A model generated the notes under the pieces. The model ran no database searches. It had not been told where the DNA came from and saw only the letters and a list, made by a program, of their open reading frames with translations. The position numbers and the translations under genes are program-made. Below, piece after piece: positions 1 through 6,058 of a stretch of DNA of 10,040 nt. Each line of letters opens with the position of its first letter. Positions within the stretch are counted from its first letter, which is position 1. The DNA is from Lentisphaeria bacterium. Its GTDB lineage: Bacteria; Verrucomicrobiota; Lentisphaeria; Victivallales; UBA1829. Location of the stretch: NCBI GenBank assembly GCA_017456805.1, contig JAFTIQ010000083.1, forward strand, positions 1 through 10,040. Direction: 5' to 3'.

Positions 1-595
1 CTGAGCGCAGGAGTGTGCATCCGCAATCGAAGGCGCGGGCGCGGTTCAGAAACTCCAGGATTTCCGGACGCTCCTGCCGCTGATGACTGACAATGATCAT
101 CACATCAATTCTCTGTTTTGCATATTGGACAAAGAGTTCCGGGAAATAGGAGTCGAAGCAAATTGCTGCACCATAGCGGAGCCCTTTATATTCGAACGCT
201 GTGACACAGGTTCCGGGTTCGATTCCCTTGGCGATTTCCGGTTCTACCAGATGCACTTTTGTGTAAGGGGAAAATTCTTCTGCATCGGGCGGGAAAACCG
301 TGAGCTGATTCCGCATGATTCCATCGGGGCCGATATTTTCCAGCCCGCTCATGATGGTGCAATTGACCCGGCGGGCGGTTTTCCGCATCTCTTCCACGAA
401 GGCATTTCCCTCATTCCGTATCAGGGATTTCATGTGATCAAGATTGGTATATCCGGTGCAATTTGCATTTTCGGGAAAGATGACCAGATCGGTTGATCCG
501 GGTTCAAGATTCTGCAATTGTCTGATCTGCCAGTTCAGGACGTCCAGAGCTTCCTTTTCTCCGGGATAGGGCGGCTGCATGATCGTTACGCGCAT
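1..595 (-). CDS. Carbon-nitrogen hydrolase (nitrilase superfamily), carboxyl end cut by window edge
   Basis: Reading leftward from ATG at 595-593, 198 codons are open to the window edge. Members of this superfamily hydrolyse non-peptide C-N bonds (amides, nitriles, carbamoyl groups) in the cytoplasm with a Glu-Lys-Cys triad. All three are visible: Glu42 in FPENANCTGY, Lys113 in YTKVHLVEPE, and Cys146 in AAICFDSYFPEL. Family members are usually about 260-300 aa, so roughly the last third lies outside. The start is supported by AAAGGAG (612-606, minus strand) 10 nt upstream and by a good promoter behind it. The gene is divergent from rpsO. The exact substrate cannot be read from the motifs; omega-amidase, N-carbamoylputrescine amidase and general amidase are all possible. 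Confidence 0.93.
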   Translation of the reverse strand, partial: MRVTIMQPPYPGEKEALDVLNWQIRQLQNLEPGSTDLVIFPENANCTGYTNLDHMKSLIRNEGNAFVEEMRKTARRVNCTIMSGLENIGPDGIMRNQLTVFPPDAEEFSPYTKVHLVEPEIAKGIEPGTCVTAFEYKGLRYGAAICFDSYFPELFVQYAKQRIDVMIIVSHQRQERPEILEFLNRARAFDCGCTLLRS

Positions 596-627
596 GACAA
601 TGATTCTCCTTTCAATTTTTTTTGCAA

Positions 628-656
628 AATATACAGGGCTATGGTGGAGATTTCAA
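628..656 (-). promoter_or_regulatory. Sigma70-type promoter of the nitrilase-family gene
   Basis: On the minus strand, TTGAAA (656-651), a 17-bp spacer and TATATT (633-628) match the housekeeping consensus well. Transcription would begin near 621, giving a short leader of about 25 nt that contains the AAAGGAG ribosome binding site. Seen in sequence; activity is inferred. Confidence 0.6.
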
Positions 657-718
657 GAAAAACGGGGAATTTATTTTGCGGGTTTCAGCAGAAAATAAAT
701 AAAAATCATCGGAAGGAC

Positions 719-746
719 TTGAAAAAGTTGGAAATCAGTGTATATT
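719..746 (+). promoter_or_regulatory. Sigma70-type promoter of rpsO
   Basis: TTGAAA (719-724), a 16-bp spacer and TATATT (741-746) sit about 105 bp before the rpsO start. Transcription from about 753 would give a leader of roughly 98 nt, long enough for an autoregulatory structure. It is divergent from the nitrilase promoter, with about 60 bp between the two -35 boxes. Confidence 0.65.
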
Positions 747-766
747 AAGGATTGTTTATCATACCG

Positions 767-828
767 GTGACTTGGAGAATTCCCTCTGGGTCATGCGTAA
801 AATAACTGAAATGGGGCTGATTACCCCG
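767..828 (+). promoter_or_regulatory. Structured rpsO leader, candidate S15 autoregulatory RNA
   Basis: Two hairpins can be drawn in the leader. The first pairs 768-777 (TGACTTGGAG) with 784-793 (CTCTGGGTCA): ten consecutive pairs, three of them adjacent G-U wobbles (772/789, 773/788, 774/787) stacked on G-C pairs, around a 6-nt loop. The second is GGGG (813-816) with CCCC (824-827) around a 7-nt loop, ending 23 nt before the start codon. S15 represses its own translation in E. coli and other bacteria by binding leader RNA, and G-U/G-C helix motifs are part of what it recognises in 16S rRNA. That these hairpins bind S15 is inference. Confidence 0.35.
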
Positions 829-850
829 CACTATTTAGGAAAGATAAATC

Positions 851-1120
851 ATGGACAAAGCAGCAAAAGCAGAAATTATCGCAAAGTTCGGAAAATCCGC
901 AACTGACACAGGATCCCCGGAAGTTCAGATCGCTCTTCTGACACAGCGCATTCTTGAAATCACTGATCACATGCGCAGCCACAAGAAAGATTTCAGCACC
1001 CGCAGAGGTCTGATGGCTATGGTCAACCAGCGTAAACGCCTTCTCAAGTACCTCGCAGCCGAGAATAACGAAAAGTATGTTGAACTGATCAAAACTCTCG
1101 GTATCCGTGCTCAGAAGTAA
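851..1120 (+). CDS. rpsO: 30S ribosomal protein S15
   Basis: Encodes 89 aa, the same length as E. coli S15. This primary-binding protein of the small ribosomal subunit contacts the central domain of 16S rRNA and helps form the B4 bridge to 23S rRNA. The family signatures are clear: TGSPEVQIALLTQRI in the first half, then HMRSHKKDFSTRRGLMAMV and RKRLLKYL, matching the four-helix fold. The ATG is preceded by AGGA (837-840) with a 10-nt spacing. The gene stands alone between its own promoter and a strong terminator. In many bacteria rpsO is followed by pnp; here the next gene is hom. Codon choice is strongly biased, as expected for a highly expressed gene. Confidence 0.98.
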   Translation: MDKAAKAEIIAKFGKSATDTGSPEVQIALLTQRILEITDHMRSHKKDFSTRRGLMAMVNQRKRLLKYLAAENNEKYVELIKTLGIRAQK

Positions 1121-1160
1121 TCGGCGGATGTTCCGAATAGAATAAATTATTCTGTATGAT

Positions 1161-1205
1161 AAAGCGGCTCCTCCGGTGAAAACCCCGGCAAGGGCCGCTT
1201 TTTTT
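1161..1205 (+). terminator. Rho-independent terminator of rpsO
   Basis: AAAGCGGC (1161-1168) pairs with GCCGCTTT (1194-1201), and an inner CCGG (1173-1176) can pair with CCGG (1185-1188). The 3' arm runs into a seven-T tract (1199-1205). It lies 40 nt after the rpsO stop and 35 nt before the hom start, so it could also attenuate read-through into hom. Confidence 0.9.
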
Positions 1206-1221
1206 GTTATCAAATTTTTTA

Positions 1222-1235
1222 AGAACAGGAGTTCT
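1222..1235 (+). promoter_or_regulatory. Small inverted repeat carrying the hom ribosome binding site
   Basis: AGAAC (1222-1226) and GTTCT (1231-1235) form a perfect 5-bp stem whose 4-nt loop is AGGA, the core of the Shine-Dalgarno sequence of hom (AGGAG, 1227-1231). The site supports the GTG start at 1240 (8-nt spacing). Whether the stem affects translation is unknown; a 5-bp stem with three A-T pairs is weak. Confidence 0.35.
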
Positions 1236-1239
1236 CCCC

Positions 1240-2535
1240 GTGAAAGAACTTGGAGTAGGAATTATCGGATTCGGTATCGTCGGCGCCGGTGTGGCTCAGT
1301 GCCTGCTGGAAAATGGTGATGTGATCGCCCGCCGTGACGGAGTTAAACTGGTTCTGAAACGTGTAGCAGATCTTGACATCACGACCGATCGCGGAGTCAA
1401 AATCCCCGATGGCGTGCTGACAACCAATGCTATGGAAGCTATTGAAGAATGTGATATTATCGTTGAGCTGGTCGGGGGAACTACTATTGCCAAGACATTC
1501 ATCCTCGAAGCTCTCAAACGCGGTAAACCGGTGGTCACTGCCAATAAAGCTCTTCTCGCTAAATATGGCGAAGAAATCTTTGCTGAAGCAGAAAAAACCG
1601 GCACAGATGTCTATTATGAAGCAAGCGTTGGCGGAGGGATCCCCATCATCAAGAGCTTGCGCGAAGGGTTCGCAGGAAACCGCATCCTCCGTATGTACGG
1701 AATTTTGAATGGCACCTGCAACTACATCCTCACCCGGATGGAACGCACCGGCGAAGATTTTGATGCGGTTCTCAAAGATGCTCAGAAACTCGGATATGCA
1801 GAAGCAAATCCCTCTCTGGATATTGACGGTTTTGACACCGCGCATAAAACCGCTATTCTTGCATCTCTTGCATACGGTAAATGGTTCGGAATGGATCCCG
1901 TTTATGTGGAAGGGATCACCAATGTTTCCATGAATGATATCAAATGTGCCGCTTCTCTCGGTTACAAAGTGAAGCTGCTTGCGATCATCAAGCAGGATAC
2001 CGATTCCGGGAAATTGGAAATCCGCGTCCACCCGACCCTTATCCCCGTCAACTCCATGCTGGCAAGCGTCAATGATGTCTTCAACGCTGTCAGAGTGGAT
2101 GGCGACTATGTGGGGAATACACTCTTTTACGGAAGAGGTGCTGGCCGTCAGGCAACCGCAAGTGCTGTCGTCGGCGATATTGTCGACGTGGCTCTGAACC
2201 TTGCAGATGGTGCAAAACAGCGCGTACCCTCTTACAACCAGGCAAACCTTTTTACGGAGCTCGTGCCCATGGATGACATTGAAACCCGCTGCTATCTCCG
2301 TTTCACCGTTGCTGACAAGCCCGGTGTCCTTGCTAAAATCACGAATATCCTGGCTTCCGCTGATATCAGCATTTCCAGCCTGATCCAGAATGAAACCAAG
2401 GATGAAGATTTTGCAACTCTGGTCATGATGACCCATAAGGCAAAAGAAGCAGATATCAAGAACGCTATTGCAGAAATCGAAAAACTTGATGACGTCACAA
2501 GCAACATCAAAATGATCAGAATTGAGGATATTTGA
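1240..2535 (+). CDS. hom: Homoserine dehydrogenase with carboxyl-terminal ACT domain
   Basis: Reduces aspartate semialdehyde to homoserine with NAD(P)H in the cytoplasm, at the branch to threonine and methionine. The 431 aa fit the usual monofunctional length. Domains: Rossmann fold at residues 1-130 with GFGIVG (10-15); ANKALL with Lys103; EASVGGGIP from residue 127; catalytic domain with GTCNYI and the block DIDGFDTAHK (194-203), where Asp199 and Lys203 match the catalytic pair and Glu188 the upstream acidic residue known from the yeast enzyme; ACT domain from about residue 350, likely for feedback control by threonine. I chose GTG at 1240 because AGGAG lies 8 nt upstream and the glycine loop then sits at the normal distance. 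A longer reading from TTG at 1204 starts inside the rpsO terminator. No convincing promoter follows that terminator, so expression may rely on read-through or a weak promoter near 1131-1160. Confidence 0.96.
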   Translation: MKELGVGIIGFGIVGAGVAQCLLENGDVIARRDGVKLVLKRVADLDITTDRGVKIPDGVLTTNAMEAIEECDIIVELVGGTTIAKTFILEALKRGKPVVTANKALLAKYGEEIFAEAEKTGTDVYYEASVGGGIPIIKSLREGFAGNRILRMYGILNGTCNYILTRMERTGEDFDAVLKDAQKLGYAEANPSLDIDGFDTAHKTAILASLAYGKWFGMDPVYVEGITNVSMNDIKCAASLGYKVKLLAIIKQDTDSGKLEIRVHPTLIPVNSMLASVNDVFNAVRVDGDYVGNTLFYGRGAGRQATASAVVGDIVDVALNLADGAKQRVPSYNQANLFTELVPMDDIETRCYLRFTVADKPGVLAKITNILASADISISSLIQNETKDEDFATLVMMTHKAKEADIKNAIAEIEKLDDVTSNIKMIRIEDI

Positions 2536-2537
2536 TT

Positions 2538-3941
2538 ATGGGATTCCATACAGTAGAAAAAATCGGCGGGACCTCTATGACCCGCTTCGGCGAAGTCATG
2601 AATAACGTGATTATCGCAAACCGTAAAGGCGCAGAACTTTACAACCGTATTTTTGTAGTTTCCGCATACGGTGGAATCACGAATCTTCTGCTGGAAAACA
2701 AAAAGACCGGTGCCCCCGGGATCTATGGTTTCTTTGCAGCGGATGACGATCAGTGGAGAAAAGCTCTGGAAGATACCCGCGCTGAAATGTGCCGTCTGAA
2801 CCGTACCTTTGAAAATATCGGTCTTGATATAGAAAAGGCAGATGCCTTCATCAATGACCGCATGGATGGAATCATTTCCTCCCTGGAAAACCTCATGGCT
2901 CTGCGGAAATTCGGACATTTCAGTCCTCAGGATTATCTTCCCACCGCACGGGAATTTCTCGCGGCAGTCGGAGAAGCTCACAGTGCTTACAACTCCGCCC
3001 TGATTCTTCAGGCAAACGGGGTCAATGCCCGTTTTGTTGACCTCTCCGGATGGAAGAGCATGGAATCCAATACGCTTGACAGCATGATCGAAAAGAGCTT
3101 CAAGGGCATGGATTTCTCCAAAGAAATGCCCATTGTTACCGGTTATGTGAAATTTGATGACGGTATCATGCGTTTCTATGACCGCGGTTACAGCGAAATC
3201 ACATTCAGCAAGATCGCCTATATCACCGAGGCTGCAGAAGGTGTGATTCACAAAGAATTCCATCTCTCCACCGGCGATCCCAAACTCATGGGCGAAAACA
3301 ATGTGAAGGTTATCGGTCATACCAATTTTGATATTGCTGACCAGCTTTCCGATATGGGTATGGAAGCGATCCATCCCAAAGCCGCCCGGGAAATGCAGCA
3401 GAAAAATATTCCCATCCGTGTCAAAAACGCTTTTGAACCGGAACATCCGGGAACCCTGATCAGCCGCGAATATGTGGCTGCAGAACCCCATGTGGAAATG
3501 ATCTGCGGACGGAAAGATCTGATCGGATTGGAAGTCATGGATCATGATATGGTCGGTGCCAGCGGTTATGATCACCGTCTGACCGCCGCTTTGGATAAAC
3601 ATTGCGTGAACTACATTGCAAAGAACACCAATGCCAATACCATTACTCATTTCATCCCTGAACGGGCGAAAAATCTGGATGCCTGTATTGCCTCCATGCG
3701 TGAAGCATTCCCGCAGTCCAGGATTTCCACCGTGAAAGTGGCAATCGTTTCTGTGATCGGAACCAATATGCGGATCCCCGGATTCCTTTATCGTGCTGCA
3801 AAAGCTCTCTCCGATGCAGAAATCAATGTTCTGGCATTGGATCAGACCATGCGGCAGGTCAATATTCAGTTTATCATTGACCGCGCTGACTTTGAAAAAG
3901 CTCAGCAGGTTCTCCACAAGGAATTTGTGGAAAAAGATTAA
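2538..3941 (+). CDS. lysC: Aspartokinase, type related to the ectoine-cluster enzyme
   Basis: Phosphorylates aspartate with ATP, the first step towards lysine, threonine and methionine. It begins 2 nt after the hom stop, so the genes are surely co-transcribed and likely translationally coupled; GAGGA (2524-2528) lies 9 nt before ATG 2538. The 467 aa show KIGGTSM at residues 8-14 (amino acid kinase fold), VVSAYGGITN around Ser42, GEAHSAYNS, and a late kinase motif DRGYSE at 215-220 where most aspartokinases have GRGGSD. Then come GMEAIHPKAA and the IPIRVKNAFEP...GTLI segment, followed by two ACT-like regions to the end. The KIGGTSM and DRGYSE motifs and the long insertion after the first strand resemble, from memory, the Ask_Ect enzymes of ectoine gene clusters. 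No ectA/B/C gene is visible here. Feedback behaviour cannot be predicted from the sequence. Confidence 0.93.
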   Translation: MGFHTVEKIGGTSMTRFGEVMNNVIIANRKGAELYNRIFVVSAYGGITNLLLENKKTGAPGIYGFFAADDDQWRKALEDTRAEMCRLNRTFENIGLDIEKADAFINDRMDGIISSLENLMALRKFGHFSPQDYLPTAREFLAAVGEAHSAYNSALILQANGVNARFVDLSGWKSMESNTLDSMIEKSFKGMDFSKEMPIVTGYVKFDDGIMRFYDRGYSEITFSKIAYITEAAEGVIHKEFHLSTGDPKLMGENNVKVIGHTNFDIADQLSDMGMEAIHPKAAREMQQKNIPIRVKNAFEPEHPGTLISREYVAAEPHVEMICGRKDLIGLEVMDHDMVGASGYDHRLTAALDKHCVNYIAKNTNANTITHFIPERAKNLDACIASMREAFPQSRISTVKVAIVSVIGTNMRIPGFLYRAAKALSDAEINVLALDQTMRQVNIQFIIDRADFEKAQQVLHKEFVEKD

Positions 3942-3963
3942 GCTGAAATCCAGGCTTTGTTTT

Positions 3964-3998
3964 ACGGCACCCGAAGAAATGACGGTGCCGTTTTTTTT
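3964..3998 (+). terminator. Rho-independent terminator of the hom-lysC operon
   Basis: ACGGCACC (3964-3971) pairs perfectly with GGTGCCGT (3984-3991) around a 12-nt loop and is followed by an unbroken run of eight T (3991-3998). It lies 22 nt after the aspartokinase stop and closes the operon. Confidence 0.93.
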
Positions 3999-4074
3999 CC
4001 GGAAGAGCAGCACAGGCAATGGAGCCGCTGAGGCAGGATATGATGATTACTGTTTTATAAGACTTATGGGAGTT

Positions 4075-4130
4075 GCAAGACCGGCAAGAGATAATCGGAG
4101 TTTTCTTGCCGGGGAGGTGATCCGGCTTGC
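4075..4130. repeat. Nested inverted repeats with four GCAAG motifs
   Basis: GCAAG occurs at 4075-4079 and 4084-4088 on the plus strand and, as CTTGC, at 4105-4109 and 4126-4130. CCGGCAAGA (4081-4089) and TCTTGCCGG (4104-4112) form a perfect 9-bp inverted repeat with a 14-nt centre. GCAAGACCGG (4075-4084) also pairs with CCGGCTTGC (4122-4130) apart from one bulged A, so two alternative foldings compete. No T-run follows on either strand, so it is not a terminator. It lies just upstream of the GH123 promoter, as expected of a regulator-binding region; this role is inferred. Elsewhere in the 212-nt gap (3999-4074, 4131-4152) I see nothing. Confidence 0.5.
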
Positions 4131-4152
4131 ATAAAAATTTCATTCCGTTTTC

Positions 4153-4181
4153 TTGATTTTTAGTTTTGCCCGGTATATATT
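4153..4181 (+). promoter_or_regulatory. Sigma70-type promoter of the GH123-like gene
   Basis: TTGATT (4153-4158), a 17-bp spacer and TATATT (4176-4181) predict a transcription start near 4188, about 23 nt before the ATG. The -10 box is identical to those proposed for rpsO and the nitrilase gene. Confidence 0.65.
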
Positions 4182-4210
4182 ACGAAAAATGAAAAACGGA
4201 GTCCAGAAAC

Positions 4211-5845
4211 ATGAATTTTGAAGCAAAATCTATTCATTCCCTCGAAAAAATCTTTCCGGAACAGAAAAAACTGACGGGCGAGATTGAAAAACTTTCTGCC
4301 TTGCGCGGCGAAACCGTTTCTTTTCAAATCGCTTACCGATGCGATGCCCCTTTTTGGCTCAGTGTGAAAAACCTTGCAGAGAATATCGAAGTCAGAGAAG
4401 TTGCGCTGGCTCCTTCAGAATTTGTTGTTACCAACGAACCGGATGTTCTGAAAGATTCCCCGGGGCTTTATCCGGATCCGCTTATGCCGATCAATGAGCC
4501 GCTCCGGATGCCCCCGAATCAATGGCGGACTCTTTGGGTGACAGTCAGAACCTCTCCGGAGGATGTGCCGGGAGTGAAAAATATTGCGGTTCCTCTCAGT
4601 GTAAAAAGTCTTTGGGAAGAAGAGCCGGTGGAATATGTTTGCAATTTTTCACTGGAACTTCTTTCCGCCGTCATGCCGGAACAGAAACTGATCCGTACAG
4701 AATGGTTTCATACGGATTGCATTTATACGCATTACAATGTTCCCTGCTGGAGCGAAGAGCATTGGAAGCTTCTGGAAGCGTACTTCAAGAACTATTCTGC
4801 TCACGGGAACAATTTGCTTTTGACTCCTTTGTGGACACCGCCGCTGGATACAGCTGTCGGCGGGGAACGTCCCACGGTTCAGCTTCTGGATATTTCCTTT
4901 GAAAAAGGAACGTTCCGGTTTGATTTTTCCAAATTGGGCAGATGGATTGATTTGGCTTTGGAGTGCGGGATAAAATCGTTTGAAATGGCGCATCCTTTCA
5001 CACAATGGGGTGCAAAATTCTGTCCGAAGATTATGGTGTACAAGGATGGGAAGCCGGAGAAAATGTTTGGTTGGCACACCTCTTCTCTGAGTGAGGAATA
5101 TGTGCTTTTCCTGCGAAGTCTTTTCCCGGAGCTGCTTTCGTTTCTGAAAGGAAAAGGGGTGCTTTCCAACTGCAGTTTCCACATTTCTGATGAACCGAAT
5201 CTGGAGCATCTGGAAACGTACAAGGCATGTTCAAAGGTGATTTGTGAACTTGTGGGAGATCTGCCTGTCATTGATGCTCTTTCGCATATTGATTTTTATC
5301 TCGACGGCACGGTAAAGCATCCGGTTCCGGCAAATGACAGGATTGAAGATTTTGTAGAAGCGAAGGTTGAACCGCTCTGGACGTATTACTGCATCAGTCA
5401 GCAGCATGACGTGCCGAATATCTTTTTCAACTTTCCTTCATACCGGAACCGGATCATGGGGGTATTGATGTACCGTTTTGGGATAGCCGGTTTTCTGCAT
5501 TGGGGGTATAATTTCTGGTACACGCAATTTTCATTGAAAACCGATATTGATCCTTATCAAGTGACGGATTCCGGAAGGGGGTTCTGTTCCGGGGATGCAT
5601 TTCTGGTTTATCCGGGGGAAAACGGGCCTGTTGATTCCATCCGGAATGAGGTACAGTTTGAGGCGACACAGGATTTGGGAGCGTTCATGAAGCTGGAATC
5701 ACTGATTGGACGGGAGCGGGTTTTGGAGATGATTCATGAAGGATTGGATTATGAATTGACGATGAAGCGTTATCCGCGTTCTTCCGGATGGCTGCTGGAT
5801 TTGCGGGAACGCGTCAATCAGGCAATCGCAGAATATTCCAAATAA
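4211..5845 (+). CDS. GH123-like glycoside hydrolase (DUF4091 family), no signal peptide
   Basis: The 544-aa protein has an amino-terminal beta-rich domain (about 1-145) and a catalytic domain of the family formerly called DUF4091 and now linked to GH123. Characterised GH123 enzymes remove beta-linked N-acetylgalactosamine by substrate-assisted catalysis using an adjacent Asp-Glu pair; the matching pair is Asp327-Glu328 in HISDEPN. Other family-like stretches are LLLTPLWTPPLDTAVGGERP, FGWHTSSL, GFLHWGYNFW and SGDAFLVYPG. The amino end (MNFEAKSIHSLEK) has no hydrophobic stretch, so the protein is probably cytoplasmic and would act on imported oligosaccharides. CGGAG lies 9 nt before the ATG. 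The gene has its own promoter and a strong terminator, so it is a one-gene unit. The substrate is not proven, because many DUF4091 members are uncharacterised. Confidence 0.9.
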   Translation: MNFEAKSIHSLEKIFPEQKKLTGEIEKLSALRGETVSFQIAYRCDAPFWLSVKNLAENIEVREVALAPSEFVVTNEPDVLKDSPGLYPDPLMPINEPLRMPPNQWRTLWVTVRTSPEDVPGVKNIAVPLSVKSLWEEEPVEYVCNFSLELLSAVMPEQKLIRTEWFHTDCIYTHYNVPCWSEEHWKLLEAYFKNYSAHGNNLLLTPLWTPPLDTAVGGERPTVQLLDISFEKGTFRFDFSKLGRWIDLALECGIKSFEMAHPFTQWGAKFCPKIMVYKDGKPEKMFGWHTSSLSEEYVLFLRSLFPELLSFLKGKGVLSNCSFHISDEPNLEHLETYKACSKVICELVGDLPVIDALSHIDFYLDGTVKHPVPANDRIEDFVEAKVEPLWTYYCISQQHDVPNIFFNFPSYRNRIMGVLMYRFGIAGFLHWGYNFWYTQFSLKTDIDPYQVTDSGRGFCSGDAFLVYPGENGPVDSIRNEVQFEATQDLGAFMKLESLIGRERVLEMIHEGLDYELTMKRYPRSSGWLLDLRERVNQAIAEYSK

Positions 5846-5868
5846 AGATCAGTTCAGCTGTATTGGAA

Positions 5869-5908
5869 ACGGGAAACAATTTTTTGAAAGTTGTTTCCCG
5901 TGTTTTTT
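5869..5908 (+). terminator. Rho-independent terminator of the GH123-like gene
   Basis: ACGGGAAACAA (5869-5879) and TTGTTTCCCGT (5891-5901) form a perfect 11-bp stem with an 11-nt loop, followed by six T (5903-5908). It starts 23 nt after the stop codon and insulates this gene from the regulator downstream. Confidence 0.93.
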
Positions 5909-5993
5909 ATCACTTTATATACACTTTTTTTATCATTCCCCCTCTGTCAATTATTTTTTGAACTTAAAAAAAACTTTTTTGTCGTCTTTCCCA

Positions 5994-6031
5994 TCAAAAC
6001 GTTTGAGAAAATAAATAAGTGCTTATAAATT
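5994..6031 (+). promoter_or_regulatory. Possible promoter with overlapping palindromic operator for the regulator cassette
   Basis: TTGAGA (6003-6008), 17 bp and TAAATT (6026-6031) form a weak promoter about 28 bp before the regulator start. Overlapping its -35 box is TCAAA-ACG-TTTGA (5994-6006), which contains the 8-bp palindrome AAACGTTT (5997-6004); a central CG is common in LacI-family operators. Upstream, 5909-5993 is rich in A and T tracts (T7 at 5925-5931, T6 at 5954-5959, A8 at 5966-5973, T6 at 5975-5980), with no gene. Autoregulation through this site is inferred. Confidence 0.35.
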
Positions 6032-6058
6032 ATTCTTCAGCGAGCTGGAGCAGAGAAA

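Noticed and set aside
83..748. Two plus-strand open frames (83-496 and 518-748)
   Set aside because: The first and part of the second are antisense to the nitrilase-family gene, which has its catalytic triad intact. The rest of the second covers the divergent promoters.
793..906. Upstream reading frame starting in the rpsO leader and overlapping rpsO
   Set aside because: No ribosome binding site at a usable distance, and its sequence is simply rpsO in another frame.
1157..1180. Seven-codon leader peptide before hom (MIKRLLR)
   Set aside because: It contains no Thr, Ile or Met cluster as a threonine-type attenuator would need, has no ribosome binding site, and overlaps the rpsO terminator stem.
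1219..2436. Open frame of 405 codons on the minus strand
   Set aside because: Antisense to hom throughout, with no ribosome binding site or domain I can recognise.
2292..4019. Open frame of 575 codons on the minus strand
   Set aside because: It lies opposite hom and the aspartokinase, whose motifs are unmistakable. Its protein is rich in His, Phe, Cys and Ile without a recognisable domain, as expected of an antisense shadow of codon-biased genes.
4081..4112. 9-bp inverted repeat as a second terminator
   Set aside because: Neither strand has a T-run after the stem, and the true operon terminator is at 3964-3998.
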